NCBI GenBank assembly: GCA_028673005.1
Contig: CM054115.1
Coordinates: 60,390,907 to 60,454,906, forward strand
Direction: 5' to 3'
Length of the DNA: 64,000 nucleotides
Origin: Tanypteryx hageni
Lineage: Eukaryota; Arthropoda; Insecta; Odonata; Petaluridae
Position numbers and translations under genes: made by a program
The notes under the pieces: model-generated
The model's database searches: none
What the model was told of the DNA's origin: nothing
The model's input: only the letters and a program-made list of their open reading frames with translations
In this document: positions 21,943-35,945 of the stretch, one piece after another
Layout of the letters: each line of letters starts with the position of its first letter
Numbering within the stretch: the stretch's first letter is position 1

Positions 21943-22350
21943 TCTCTCTCCCTCTCCCCCCTCCCCTCTCCCTCCCTCTCTCTCTCTCTCTCTCCCCCTC
22001 TCTTTCCCCCTCTCTCTCCCCCCTCTCCCCCTTCTTCCCCCTCTCTCCCCCCTCTCCCCCTATTCCCCCCCCTCCCCCCCTATTCCCCCCTCTCTCCCCC
22101 TCCCCCCCTTTTCCCCTTTCTCCTCCTCTCTCTCCCTCCCTTTCTCTCCCTCTCTCTCCTTCCCTTTCTCTCCCTTTCTCTCCCTCTCTCTCCCCCTCTC
22201 TCCCTCCCTCCCTCCCTCCCTTTCCTTTTCTCGTTCCCTCTCTCTCTGCCCCTCCCGATCCGTCCTATCTAAATCTGGTGACGCGTTAGAAACGCCGCAG
22301 TCGCTTTTATTGCATTTGAATTTCAGAACCCTTTTGTTTGCTTCACTCTC

Positions 22351-22395
<45 letters not shown>
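21943..22395. repeat. Long C/T tract and (CT)n microsatellite
   Basis: From about 21943 to 22256 the plus strand is almost pure C and T (ctccc/tccccc variants). After a 100-bp gap, an uninterrupted CT run occupies about 22356-22394. The S/P/L-only reading frame in this tract is not a gene. Confidence 0.95.
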
Positions 22396-22397
<2 letters not shown>

Positions 22398-23013
22398 ACG
22401 GTCTATCTCCTTTCTCTTTCGTATCCCCTCTCCCTTTCACATAATGAAAAACATTAGTCTCCTCATTCAACCATTTGGAGATTCCCTCCCTTTGGAACCC
22501 CTGTGGAAAAATTTGGATCCATCGTTCCCCTACTATTTCCCACTCTTCCTTCCATCCGTTCCTCATCTATTCACTTTCGACTCCTTTCCCGTTCCACCAC
22601 CTAACCTTTATGTTCCATTCCCGTTACAACCTCCCACATTTCTCACATTCAGTCTCTTACTGGTTCCTACCAGTTCCACCTACGTTCCCCTCTCCTGACC
22701 TTCCGTTCCAACCCCGTTTCTCTACCTATTTATTCTTGTTCTGTTCTCGTTTTCCTTCCGTTCCCATACCGTTCCTTTTTATACCCATTTACTGTCTTCG
22801 ACTTTCCTCCACCGTTCCTTTCATGTTACATGTATGCTTTCCTACCTATCCTTTCTCGTTATACTCTCGTTCCGTTGTACGTTGTACAAGAAGGTACTTG
22901 TTACTATCGCTTTATGACATTTTCTTCACGTTTTCCGACGTTCTTTCACTGTTCCATCCCAGGATCCTGTTTCTAGTTTACTTTACAGAATGGAAATAGG
23001 CTTATAGTTTCGT

Positions 23014-23230
23014 CGTTTTGTCTTTCTGTTCGTGTCTGTCTGTTTGTCCATCCGTCTATCTGTCTGTCTTTCTGTCCTTCCTATTAACTTTTGAATCAAT
23101 GGACCGATTTTCATTAAACTTGGTGGAAATCTCTTGCTACTGAGGTAGAGCTCCCGTGGATAGTATTAGTGTCGAAGTTTGAATGTTCTGGGTTCGATTC
23201 CAGGAACTGTCCTTTCCATTTTATTTATAT
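23014..23230 (+). repeat. Dispersed repeat with TCTG-rich head, copy 1
   Basis: A gtctgtctgtttgtcc-type head is followed by cttttgaatcaatggaccg and then by ggttcgattccagg. A related arrangement occurs at 53205-53400 (gtccgtctgtccgttcg, then cttgaacag, then gattcgactccggggg). Repeats that begin with CTGT/CTGTC microsatellites and continue with a conserved segment are common in arthropod genomes. The family was not identified. Confidence 0.5.
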
Positions 23231-23618
23231 GGGAAATCTGAAATCCATCGTGCATGGTAGCTTTCTCTCACACATAAATATATATTAGAAATGTAATATC
23301 GTATCGAGATCTGTACTATTTTGAGGAAAGGAATGTCGTATAATTTTGCTTATCAATTCTATTTCTTCGAATCTCGAGTAAATACTGACGTTTTTGCAGT
23401 TTTTATCACTCATTTCAAGAATGTTACCGTCGCAACAACTATTGTTGGACTCTGATTTGATATAGTCTAATACATACACACGTTATTTTGGACACACAAA
23501 TACGCGTGATCAATTTAGTTTTCCGTTCGAATTCAATTTTAATATTTTATAACTCTAAATTTGTAAATTTGGGAACACAATGAGCTACGTACCCACGGTG
23601 ATTTTAAAGCTGTTAAAG

Positions 23619-23700
23619 CCTATATAAGTATTAAATAAATAATTAAGTGGAAAATTAGGCCTATATAAGTATTAAATAAATAATTAAGTGGAAAATTAGG
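23619..23700. repeat. Perfect 41-bp tandem duplication
   Basis: The unit starting cctatataagtattaaataa is present twice head-to-tail (23619-23659 and 23660-23700) with no differences seen. The identity suggests a recent replication-slippage event. Confidence 0.95.
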
Positions 23701-24999
23701 CGTCATATGTTCCGTTTGGATCATTTGTTTTCATTCTAATTCCACCCCCAGTTTCTTTAGCATGCCAATATTTTCCCTCTTTCCTTCACGTCCCATTCAC
23801 TCACCGTTCCTCTACCATTCGCACGCGTAATCAAGTGAACTCTCTGTAAACGCGGTATTTAAGTTTTGGAAACCTCCCCCATATACGAAATAGAGCTACA
23901 TGAAGCAAACTTATCACGAGAAAGTAGGTTTATTTTCACAAACCATTTTATATGCACACATAAAAAGCTTATTGTCACTGACAGTGGTTTTTTTCCAAAA
24001 CATTTCAGACACTCGAGACATCTCATCTTATAGATGGAGGGAAAAATGAATCTACGATACTGAATTGGGAGGTTGCGATGTCCACCGCAAAACCAAAAAA
24101 CAACCTTTTACCCACAAGCGATTTTCTAATATGTGGGAAAGATGGAATATCTGGTAACATTGAGGAGAGTTGTCTAGCTCCTGTTGTGATCGGAATGTGC
24201 AAAAAGGTCGACGAGATGACGCAGATAAGTATTTGAAGAAAATACTTCTAGGGAATTTGAGCTGTTTACGAGTGAAGAGGGTAGGGAAAGGTATAACCAT
24301 GAGTGGAAAGAAGGGATTTCCTTAGGCAAGGCACGCTAACGCACTGAAAATCACGCTCACATACCCACACGTCCTCGATGCATTGAATACTAATTCTTCC
24401 CTTAAAATATATACACCATCCAACTCACCGTTCTGTAAAAAAACGGAGGGGAAAAAGAAAACGGGGGATGGGAGAGACGCTTTGCGCAGTTTATGCACAC
24501 ACCCACGCCGAAACACGGGCAGATACACACACATATACTTGCACACACGCCTATTGGGTCGGGTATAAAATTACCAAATAGGCGCAGGCGCGGTGAAACG
24601 CTTCACTTTTCGTCACGCATCGACGCTTTCCTCCCCTTACTTCTCCCCCCCTTATTTCTTCCCCCTACTCTACCTCCGACCTCTCCCGAACGCTTGTCCT
24701 TTTCCCAATTTTCTTTGGTCGAGATGAAAATTTTTCTGGATGCTTTCTTTTTTTCTATAGCCCGAGAGGAAATGAAATGCGTTATTTGTAGTTTTTACTG
24801 GGAACGGAAACTTAAGCGCGATTTTTTTTTCTTCCATTGAAAGGAGATAAAGATGCGTTTCTTTCAACTGAGTCTTTCTTTAAGACAAGACTGGCTCGTT
24901 GTAATCTGTATTTTTGAGGAGGGTAACGAAAATATTTAAATGGTATTTGCATACGTAAATCTCCCGATTCATAATAATAAATGCTTATATATTAACATT

Positions 25000-27900
25000 A
25001 AAAACACACAAAAAGTGATTTATTTTTAATACTATGTCGCTACATATAGGAAATGTACGTGGATTTTCTGCTATTGTTGTTCAAACTTTTCTTCTATTGT
25101 TGTTCAAACTTTTCTTCATAAAATAGACGTAATGTCAAATTCGGAGTTTATGTCGCTGTTAAATTGATTATTTTACTGAAGTAAAAGGTTACGTTAAGTT
25201 ACGTAGGTTTAAATGTTCATTCTACGAAATAGCTGATATATATTCGATATTAAAAGAAAATATCATATTCTTGTATTCTTGAATGTGAATAGGTTTAACA
25301 CGTGATATTTAGTGAACTCGAATTGGAATATTTCCAAAACGAAAATTTAGTCTTCCTATTTACTACAGTTGTTGTTGAAAAATATCATATTTTAGTACCA
25401 TTTCCCTACAGTTAATTTTTTTCAAGTAATTAGCAATTTTTGTGCCAACTGTTTCATCTCCAGCTACCTGATAATTTCCATGCTAGAACAAATACTTTTC
25501 GAGTTTATTTGCTGAAAGATAATTTTCGGAACTAATGATCTATAAATAATTCTAAATTACGCAAGAATGACAAGTAAGAAAAATTTTAGGAATAGGATTG
25601 CAGCAAACTCCTGATTTACCGAGAGCCTCAGAACGGTGTCTGTTCCAGTTTACGATTTGCTTATTCACACGTACCGCAGAACTTACAAATAATTATGTAA
25701 ATATTAAGAAAGTAAAAAACTTAAAGCAAAGCTTAATTTGCTGTTATTTTACAAAGTAAATTTACAGGTGAAATAATACTGTACTACGCATTAGCACCTT
25801 AATTAGGCGTAAAACAAGTAGATAGTGTACATATGTGCGTATGCATTGGGTGTGAAAACTTTCAAGTTATTAGTTATAAAATTGGAATCACGATAATTCG
25901 ATATCAGGTTGATCGTAAGTTTACTGTAATGCTTGCCTCATAAATGCATACATTAAATTATTTTGAAGCAGCTTGTCTTTTGCCTCTCTTCCCGTGTAAA
26001 ATTTAAACTTTGCTACAAAAACCTCGGACTATTATAATATCACTTTTTTATTGCATCAAAGAGATTTAGAAGAAAATACCATTGCCAATCCAATCAAATA
26101 GTTTATATGTAGTTATTATAAGTTGTACTAAATTAAATTACCAACATATAGCATTTTTCAACCTTGAAGCATAAGTGAAAGTATTAACAGGTGTAAGATT
26201 TTTGTTATACGTTGCTCTTTCTTAGCGGAAATTGGAAAAAGGACAAGAGAAGGTGGAGGGAAATTGATTATCAGGCGAAATAGATTCCGGCGATGGATGG
26301 CGACGGGGATCCGAATGAAATTATAGGATCAATATTTTATGGAGTATGATTCCCAAACAGGTCTGCAGAAATGTTTGTTCCTAATTTTCCCAAAATCAAA
26401 ACCGACTAATAAATTGCATTGATACCCATACTTATTTAAGGCAAATAAATTATATCAGCAGATATTTCAGGTGCTCCTGATTTATATAATGCTTACTAAA
26501 ATAATAAATAGGCCATTTCATTATAAATATAAACTATTATATTTAAGAATGATGTACAATGGAATATAAAATGCTTGCAAATACAACAGGTTGTTGGTGA
26601 GAAATAATACCGCACTGAAGAATGAAATAAAGATATACGCGCACCTTACTCGAGCACAGACACTTTCCAGTGTGACTTCCATCAAACTTTTCAGTAAAGA
26701 TATCATTATTTTTAAGATTTAATAGTATTTTAGCTACATTGAACACATTTTGCTAGAGATGATATGATTTTTGTAAGCAGCGACATTTTTTTCTGAGGTA
26801 TCATTTAAGGAGACATTTCCTTTCAAATACAAATGACAATTTCACGCTTGATTTGATAACATTTGAAATGAATCGAGCCTACCTCAGTTAATTCTGGTTT
26901 CTTTTTTGTCATGTACGATTATCATGATAGAAAAATTGACGCGTTCATGACAAAAATAAATTAAAATAATGCTGTCCATGCAACTAACATGACGCATATT
27001 TAAAAACTCTTTAAGCATTGGACGTACATAGGGGATTACTATGAATGAATATTTGGACAAATAATTTTATTTTATTTTCAATAGAACAGTCGGCATATAA
27101 TTAATCATTCGGTTTCTCGTGCGTTCCGGAAAACAGTCATGTACACTACTCCGATGCCATTGTATGAATCACGTGCACACGTGGGAATGAGATTTCAGCA
27201 GAAATTAGTTCAAACCGTTTCATCACGATGGAATCGAAACGAACGTTCAGTGTGCATCGCCAGTCTTCTCCAATCATGCTTGATATTTAGTTATCCAGTA
27301 GTTTGGTCATAACCGGATCAACGAGACATTTAGTACAAAGCCGGTCTATGAAGTCGCCCTTACTACGGAATATTCGTTCTAATATGAAGGTATTATCTAA
27401 GCGAATGAAATTTCTGAGAACCACGTCCATTGAACATTTATTTTTACTGATTTATTTTAGTCTCATTTTTAGTGACCTTCCGTTGTATTTTTCTCGAACT
27501 AATACGAGTTCAAGGCTAAGTTTAGGCCCCTTAAAAAAACAGGTGTAGGATATAAAAGAGTATGTGCGGAAACTAGTAACGAACCAATATCACTCTATCG
27601 GATTATGACTGTAATCCGATGAAAAGCAGTCGCTTAGAACACAGAGAAAACTAGTATAGGTGGGTGTTTGAACACATTGGAAGCGTGAAAGTTATTGTTT
27701 GGGAAAGGTTTTAGAAGGTTCAATGTCGTATTTTGAACAGTATATGGTATGATGCAATAAATAACTATGGATTACAATAGTAATCCGCGCGAGTACTGCA
27801 GACTTAAGCTTTAATGCTAAATGCTGAGACGTATTTGATTTTTGATTTTATTTTATACTTGGAGAGAACTACAAAAATTTTATAACGAAGCAAGACGCCA

Positions 27901-28380
27901 AATAATTCTCAAAACTATCGCTATTTTTTGACTCACTTTCAGCCACAGTCGCTCTATATTTATATTTCCATTATCTCAGGACTTAGCATAATTACTCAAA
28001 CTAAGAGTATTGCCAAATTTTAACTCTTCCAGGAATAAAAATTATTGTTTCATTTTGCAGCTTCCTCTTCATAATAATTACTGTAAGAACTTTCTATATA
28101 TTACAAAATGTTGCGTTGTGAAGCAGTAATAACTTCAGGGGGGTTTTCAAAATGGTGCACATGAAATTACAGCAATGGCTTATTAACTTACGACCAATTC
28201 TGCTGATAATCAGAAAATAAATATGTGCATATAAAGTTCATTTATGTCGCTTTAAACATTTTCAGTTTAGTATAGTTTTGGAACGGTCTTCAATCATTAA
28301 AAATCGTAAAATGTTTCAATTCAATTCAAGAGGCCACGATAAAAAATAGAGGCAATTCTGAATACAATATAATTAAATTT
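25000..28380. other. AT-rich, gene-free stretch
   Basis: Apart from a 23-bp unit repeated twice at 25071-25116 (ctattgttgttcaaactttt...), I see no genes, element ends or RNA features. Reading frames are short and random-looking. Confidence 0.5.
25071..25116. repeat. 23-bp tandem duplication
   Basis: ctattgttgttcaaactttt plus ctt occurs twice in direct succession without differences. Confidence 0.9.
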
Positions 28381-29620
28381 CGCACGTTGAACTCAAGGCG
28401 GCGCTCAAATGTAACCTTTTCTTTCCCTATGGAGAGTCTATTTCACTTTGCGCGGCCTCTCTTTACACTGCCTTTTCGGGGAACGCATGAACCGTACAAA
28501 TCGAGGAATAGCTTTATACCATGAGATTGTCTGGATCGACACCCACGCGCTTTCTTCCCAGTACGTCCGGTTTTTTTTACATTCCCCATCATGTCATACA
28601 ATCTTTTTCCTTCAATCTCTACTCCTCCCGATTTCGTTCCCATTCTCTCACTTCACCCATTATTCCTCCTTCCTTTTTCTCTCCGTCTCCTCCCTCTCTC
28701 TCTCTTTCTCTCTCTCTCTGTCTCTCTCTCCCACCTCGAACTCCATCCCGCAAACTCCGCCGACCCCACTCCTACTCTAACAAAACGTCTGAGGAACGAT
28801 ATACTTCGTGTCTCGTTAGAAAATGCCAGAGTAATGAATTCTCCGCGACTTCCTTCTCTCTCTATCCCACTCACCGCACAGCATCTTGGCAGAGATATAT
28901 CTTCAGCGTGCGAAAAAAAAATATTCGAGCTACACGCGCATTTTAAAAAATAATATTGTAGAGTCCCAGGGATCGAGAATGGGAAACAGGAAAAAATGTT
29001 TTTTTAATTAAGTCCCGCTGCCCACAAAAATTGCAAAGTAAAAAATCTTTATTGGGGATAAGGCAAGTCGAGATTTCTGCGCGAATTTTATTTTATTTTA
29101 CTTTCTTAATGAGGTTGAGATTTTTGTAAATTCTGGATCTCTCTCTTTCTCTTCGCTCCTTGCCTTCTTTCTGGGATTTGGGAAAGCACGGGAGTTGAAT
29201 TAAATTAATTAATGGCCGTAATTGGGTTCGCGAACGAGAGAATAAAAAAATCGCATTTTTCGAATCGGAACCACGCGAGTGTTTATTTTACTCTGTTAAA
29301 TTTTTAAATTCCTTGCTCGAACGAATAATTTCCGTTTGGACAATTTTTATTTTTTTATCAAATAAAGTTTTTGAAGGAATCTCTCGGAATGATACATTTT
29401 CAATTTTTTCACGCGCGTTTTTTTCCGTGGCCTAATTACTTTCTCATCACGAAATGAAAGCAAACAGGGGATCGCGTGGTCAAATATCAGTGAATCGCAA
29501 TCGAGGAAACGTTTTAATTTTCGTCTCGCATTCGTTCATTTTATCAATGACGTGATAAATGCGTTCCAAATTAGTCTACTTTTCTTTATTTTAAAAATTT
29601 TAACGTAACCGCCTTTGATT
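28381..29620. other. C/T-rich patch and AT-rich spacer
   Basis: 28660-28730 is a ctctct-rich tract that produces overlapping artefact frames. The remainder is AT-rich with occasional CpG. No gene is supported. Confidence 0.45.
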
Positions 29621-29626
29621 TACACG

Positions 29627-30054
29627 AGCGGTGATCAACCAACGGTCCTCAGTCAGCATGCGACCATCAAAGTATTTTACGCAGGTCACAAACCTTAAGG
29701 AAAAAGAGGTACGAAAAATATAACAGAAATTCATACTTTTTTAAAACAATATTTATTGTTATAAGAAATACTAGATGAATATAAAGGCTTTGTATGAGAG
29801 CGCACCAACTACAAAGCTTTGATACCTTACACTAAATTTTTAAATTTACATCATATAATCACTTTTTCGAGAAAATCCGCCTCATCCACATCATCTCATA
29901 AAAAAGAACTCGCGGCATTCCCTATACGAAGAAGACTAATGAAAAACTCGCAAAGAGGTAAACGCAAAGTCAAAAGGCTGCTTCACCATTTTAGAGGTGA
30001 CTCTGGACTAGAAATGTCTCAGTTCGCTATGATCGCATGGTTGAGAATGACCTC
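29627..30054. mobile_element. Possible short hAT-like element
   Basis: The left side reads gagcggtgatcaaccaacgg. The right side, reverse-complemented, reads gaggtcattctcaaccatgcg. Both resemble the GCGGTTCTCAACCA opening of a common hAT group. No 8-bp duplication is clear and there is no transposase, so this is tentative. Confidence 0.3.
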
Positions 30055-30089
30055 AAGTCCATTCATTTTAACGAAGCGGTGACTTTAAG

Positions 30090-33000
30090 CCGAGTTGTCT
30101 CGCGTTGATCCTCGTCCCTTGCTGAGACTTTATTAAATGTTCGCTTGTATGACGGAAAAGTTGAGTTGAATTCGTGAGCTGCAAACCACGGGATGTCGGT
30201 TTAATGATTTTTCTTACGTTTATTCAGCAGATTTGCGCTATTCCGAGGGCCAAAAACGTAATAAAGTTAAAGTTTTCCTATATTCCAATTTGTTTTTGAA
30301 CAGTCGAGGAGGGATTTTATTTTTAAGTCTAATTAATTAAAATGCCGACATCGGCGAGTTTTCGGGCAAATAAGTTTTTTAATATGGTCCAGTGCTCGAC
30401 CTAAACTATTTTTTATAGAATTGGATCGGTTAATGGAGGAATTAAGTTGAAAAAGATTTCGTTTGTTCTTCTAACAGTCTTTTTGTATGCAGTTGACATA
30501 CTATCATTTATTTATTTTATTTTTTTCTGCGAATCTTAGCACATTCCAAGACATATTATGTAAAGTTTGATTGACCACAGTCATAGGGTTCACTTTATTT
30601 TCGTCAACTTAAACACGATATCTTTTTGCAAAATACATGTTTATTTTTAAAGTGTATAGAATCTCACGAATGAATCACATGAATTACTTATTGAAAGTGA
30701 TGGTTACATGCTAAATTAAATTAAAAATATGTATTATGTTAATTACACAACATAAAACGGCAGCCTGGTATTCTTTCTAACGTGATTAGTAGATATGTTT
30801 AGTATGTAATATGTTTAAATTTCTAATTAGGACATAATATTGGTTAATTTTAATTTCGTATGCCAAGTTTACCTATCTTATTTTATTTTATGAGGAGGAG
30901 GCCATAAAGCTATGAAATCGACAGACTCTAGTTGTCTCCTACTTAATTTCATAACATCTTATTGAAAATGAATTAGGGCACGTAACATTTTCGATGAACA
31001 AACACATACATATGTACATTTATGATAGAGCAAACTAGCATTTAAACTGACTAGAGGAAAGAATAAAATTATTCAAGGAAGGATTATGCACTGAATTATA
31101 TTATGTAGAATGGCCTATGCAAATTAATGTAGTTATCACTCGTTATCACCGCGTAACTAAAAAGGCATTTGAAATCTAACTTTTTTAACAAAGCCGTGAA
31201 AAGAAATTAAAATTTTCTCATATCAGTAAACTTACAGACATAAGCTCTGTTTTTTAAACTAAATTAGTTTTTCAGCATCAGTTAACATCATTTTATCATA
31301 ATAATCGATCATTGCCATCACCTTCAAAATTCCTTCTAAGAAGCAATTTTAAGTCTGGAATTCATGTGTTGTGTAAGTTGACGAAATCTAGCAGAAAAAT
31401 TCAGCGAATAAATAAGTAAAGATGGAGACTACGGAAAAATTGATGTTAAATATAAATTAACTCCTTAACCGTAAAATCCAGCGAATTGCGCAAGTTTGTT
31501 AATCCAATTTTTAGTTAAAATATTTAAATTTAATTTTTCTCAACCAAGATCGTTGCTTCTGCACATTGCACTGCAGGTGTTTTACATCATGGACATATTT
31601 ATGCCTTTTTAATCCAACTTAAAGCAATTCCCACGGTATCAGGCCACATATGTTTGCGAATATTATTTCATAAAATTCGTACCGTCGCCGGCGCTAAACG
31701 CGGATTTTCAAGCCATTACACGCAATGCGCGGGATGCCGTATTTTTGCAGGCGTTTCACCGTTTCGCAATCTCCAAATCTATAGACTCGGGTTCGTGTAG
31801 CCCGGGACTTCATACCGCATCCTTGCGAAAACCCTTTTCTGAGAGAAGGAAAAAAAGACGCATCGTCCTCTTTCCTACACATAAATTTCCGATCCTTTCC
31901 TGTGTAAAGCACCGTATCCTCCAGCACGAAAGAGAGAGAAAGTCTTTGTCATCGAGGGTACGAGGGAGTGACTGCAATGCCCCCCCAAAAACCCCTAAGG
32001 AAAAAGGGACCTAGACCTTCTTCTCTTCTACTTCCCTTTAGTCCCGCGAGGGGCGCTGCCTACGTCACACCAGTTCTTTTTAGTCCCTCCCCCTTCAAAA
32101 AAGCACCAAGTAAGGGGGAAAAGAGGGGTAGGGACGAAAGGGAGAAAAAGTGAATGGGTGGGTGGGGGGTTTTACCCTCTCCTTTCTCTTCTTCCGCCGG
32201 ACACCAATCTTTCACGGAGACAGGTTTGACCACCAATGTGACCTCACACACAAAAAGAGAGAGGAGACACGTCAAAGTGATAAATGAGGAGGCATTTATC
32301 ATTAGCGGGGAGAGGGACCTATCTCAATACCAATATCGCTTAGAGATACGTGGTTTTTTTATCCTCTGCCTCCTCCAGGAAGTCCGGAGATCGCTTTTTT
32401 GCGGTGTCGCAAGGGGCTAGAAAAAGGTACGGTAATGGAAGAGAATCCTCGAGAGTGGCGTGATGGGGGTTATTAGCTTATTAAGGAGGGTCAGTCTCTT
32501 CTTTTTTGTTTTTTTTTTTGTTTCGAAAGTACGATGACCAGTTGGGAAATCAAATTGTATTCTTTAACCGAAAAAATCCCGAGGTTTATTTGGTTTTTCC
32601 CTCAAGCTATCCGGGAATTTCATCGTGGCTGAATTTCGCGTAAACGAACCGTCTCCGGGAACATATCCGAAACGAATCTGGAATTCGTCATCCATCTCTA
32701 CGGCGCGCGAAAGTGGTCGAGTTTTTGGCAGGACATTATTTACCATCGAAATCGAGGGGGAAAAAGGATTTCCTTAAAAAGTTGGCTCGGTCTCCTTTTT
32801 ATTTTTCTCGCCTCACGGTTGAAAGTTTAGTTTCCAGTTGTTTCTTTAGATAATAAAACGTGGCACGTGTATTGGTGCTGTATCGTTGCCGTTTTTGTTG
32901 TGGAACAAGTGAAAGGTGTCGCATTCCGCTCTCCTATCATCGAGGATGGTTTGCGAAAAGGTGACTTTACATAGTGAAAGAAGGATTTCCTCCTATACTA

Positions 33001-34370
33001 TTTCAGGCACCCTCTTCCAGTCGCGAAATTATCCGACAGGTTAGGCTCCTGGCCTTCGCCGGAAAGCAAGGATTGTCGCAAAGTGAGATATAGTTTTACC
33101 ATAGGCGCAATGTTATGATGGGAAGTTAGGTTCTCGACCCTGCGCATAATTAACTGATAGATACTCGCATCGATAAGTGGTTTTGAAGGTATTAATTACA
33201 GAAATCAGCGTTATTATTATTATTATTATATTTTTTAACAAAAATATTTATAACTATATCTAGATTTTTATACAACACTCAATTGGCTACACCTGTTAAG
33301 ATATGACCCATTTCCATTATTCCGCTCGGCGAGATGGCTGTATAGGTATAGAATGTACTTGGGGTCTCGTCGAAAAGCGTCGGATGACCGAGTCAACGCG
33401 ACGGAATGCGAGTAATTGGTTCTACGGCGCGAGCGTCGCATGAGCTGGACATCGGAAAGCGAAGCGCCGGAAACCGGAATATGCCTGTATGTGCCAATGC
33501 AGCGTGGCTGCCGATCATCTAAGCTTAAATACAATGCACTTTGGTATTCGCTATGCAATTCTGTGTATCACATTTTCGACTAAATCTTGTAAATCCGAAA
33601 CATAATCCGCGTAGTATGAAACTTTTGTTATTAAAAACATACCGTGTTGTTGCCAAGCCGTGTTATAAGAACCCGCGTTATAGGCACCCCAGATGTGTAT
33701 GACAGAGAATAATTACCTTTAAAAGATTATAAAAGGGTAGAACTGTAGCAAGATAAATATATAACGCGAGAAAATGTTCTAAAAATGTCGTGTTCTTGAA
33801 AATCGATATCGGTTTTGGTTTCACAACAAGTCAAATTTTTCCCCCATTTAGTAAATATTCTACGATTCACAAACCATGCACATAAATAAAAACAAGAAAG
33901 AAACACGCTACTTTTTATGGCAATCATGTTCACGAAATTGAATTCCTTTTCACGAGTAACGTAGAAAATAAGATCTTTGCGCCGAAATGTACCTAGAGAG
34001 GCCAAAAAACTAGATACCGAGACATTGTTTTTCGCTCTCACAGAAAATAACCGGAATAAAATAGAGGTCTCTTCAAAATAATTTTCAAATCACTTGTGGT
34101 TCTCGGTATAAAATAAATTTGTGACCCGAAAAAACGGAAATAGGAGGAAAAAAAGGAAATCCTAAATAACTACTTGTAAACGCGATACCGACAGAAAAAA
34201 AACACATCGATGGAGGTCAAAACTTAATTTCGCGTCCATTCGACCCTTTTCATTTCGATTCGTGACCGGATTACGATCAGAAAACCATTGTTATTTCCAC
34301 TCCCAATCGCCCGAAGGGAGAAGGGGCCGAGCGACCGTGGGCGAGCCAAAGGTGGGACAGAAAATATATG
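30090..34370. other. Mostly AT-rich DNA with GC-richer islands
   Basis: 30090-31680 is AT-rich and featureless. 31690-33060 has several purine- or pyrimidine-rich patches. 33310-33530 is a CpG-rich island whose minus frame (RRRTNYSHSVALTRSSDAF) looks somewhat protein-like but lacks splice support or family similarity I recognise. 33211-33230 is a small (TTA)n run. Confidence 0.4.
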
Positions 34371-34380
34371 TACATACACA

Positions 34381-34421
<41 letters not shown>

Positions 34422-34438
34422 ACACACATATATATATA
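34369..34438. repeat. TA/TG compound microsatellite
   Basis: Tandem ta runs are mixed with tgta and caca steps. The YIYIYIY frames on both strands derive from it. Confidence 0.93.
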
Positions 34439-34589
34439 CGTAGGAAAGGACCGCAAAAGTCCCGTAGAAATCCCTCATCTCGTCCGCCATCTTTGCGACA
34501 CTCAAGACGCACCATACTCGACGGAGAGAGATTTGAACCACCACATAAAACGCCCGAGCCACCTTCATTTTTTTTATACCTCCGGGGCG

Positions 34590-35560
34590 TCGCCCTCGTC
34601 TCTTGTTATCATCGTGGTCTTACTCCCTCCTTTCTCTTCCCCTTACCTCTAACCTCCTCTGCACTCACCCTTTTTCCCCTCGCGTCTCACCTTTTTTCCC
34701 TACCCATTCCTCCATACCAGAAGGTCCCGGCACCCGAAAACCTTCACAGTTACCCTTCTCTCCAACTCGCCTCCCTTTCTCCCTGCCCCAGCCCGGCACC
34801 GCACCCCATCCACTCTCTCCGCTAATCTCACATGCTTCCGCAGTCATTTTGACAGCCCCTTTCCATCCTTACCCCCTCTCTATTCCCCTCGCACTCCCTC
34901 CGTCTCCTTCCTTTTTTTCCTTCCCTTATCTCCTCGCAAACCTCCTTCCTCCACCTTTCCCTTCGTTTCCTCCCCTACTCTCACTCCCCTTCCTCTTTCT
35001 TTTCCCCTCTCTCGCCCCGCACGCCAAAAAATGCCCGCCTCTCTCTCTCTCCAACTATCTGATAGCGCCGGGGACCAAATTGGTTTCCTGAGCGGGCAAG
35101 GATGGCGCATAGGAGGGAGGGAGGGTACTAGGAAAAGGGGGTATGGGGAGGGGGGGAGAAAAGCTGCGAGGGTCAAAAAATGCGGGAAGGAAAACGCAAA
35201 AGGAGAGGGATAAAATTGGAGAAGATGAAAGAGAAGGGAGAAGAAAGAGGAGAGGTAAGGGAATAAAAGATTGAAGGGGGCGATGAAGCCGAAGGGAACG
35301 GCTGGAAGGTAGGGAAAGTTCAAAGGGATGGAAATGAGAGAGGGAAGAGACGGATCACAAAGCAAGAACGAGGAGGCAGAATTGTGGATGAGGATGCTGC
35401 GCGGAGAAGGAATAAGAGGGTTTCAAAGGAAATAATAGAAGGGTATAGGAAGTAAATGAGTGAAAGAAGTGAAGATTACAGAGGTCGGATGAGGGACAGG
35501 GGAGACGGCGGCGCAAAGTGGGAAGATAGAGAGAGAGAGAGAACTAAGGGATAAGGGAAG
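34590..35560. repeat. Pyrimidine-to-purine tract switch
   Basis: About 34590-35056 is strongly C/T-rich on the plus strand. After a short mixed hinge around 35060-35100, about 35100-35560 is strongly G/A-rich. The two arms are not exact reverse complements. The switch creates a kilobase-scale strand asymmetry and many false reading frames. Confidence 0.85.
35189..35272 (+). repeat. Duplicated block A, original order
   Basis: ggaaaacgcaaaaggagagg through gggaataaaagatt recurs at 38126-38231 with a few changes. Here it precedes block B by about 490 bp. Confidence 0.9.
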
Positions 35561-35757
35561 CGAGAAGGCAAAAGGAGTAACGAATAGAGGAGATACGTAG
35601 AATAAACACCATTAAAAATTTCAATAGATAATTATCGACATCGCATTATGGCTGGAATTAAATTGACGCAGTATGACGTAAAAGGGTTTAGAAAACCATA
35701 TGCGTATTTTGGCTACAAGGAATCCGCCGTCAGTAGAGATAAAGCAGATTTTGTGTT

Positions 35758-35945
35758 TTTTAATTCCTTATTATATGTATAAATTTTAATAAATTAAATA
35801 ATTCTTTATTAGAAAATGTCACCAGTTAAATTCTCCTTTGTTGCCAAAATACACACATGGTTTTCCAAAAACTTTTATGCATACTGGGGAGACATTTTCT
35901 CAATTATAAAAATAGAGGTATATTTGTGATAAAAATACTAAGAAT
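35758..35945 (+). repeat. Duplicated block B, original order
   Basis: taattccttattat through ataaaaatactaagaa recurs at 37940-38125 with only a handful of differences by eye over about 186 bp. It includes the distinctive gccaaaatacacacatgg. No open frame is shared in a way that suggests coding. Confidence 0.93.

Noticed and set aside
21883..22272. A 129-codon plus-strand frame
   Set aside because: It is made almost entirely of Ser, Pro and Leu from a C/T tract; other frames over the same DNA are also open.
33268..33558. Minus frame with somewhat protein-like residues in a CpG-rich island
   Set aside because: No family recognised, no splice sites, and the frame could follow from base composition.
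34262..34825. A 187-codon plus-strand frame
   Set aside because: It runs through a TA/TG microsatellite into a C/T tract, with no protein-like pattern.
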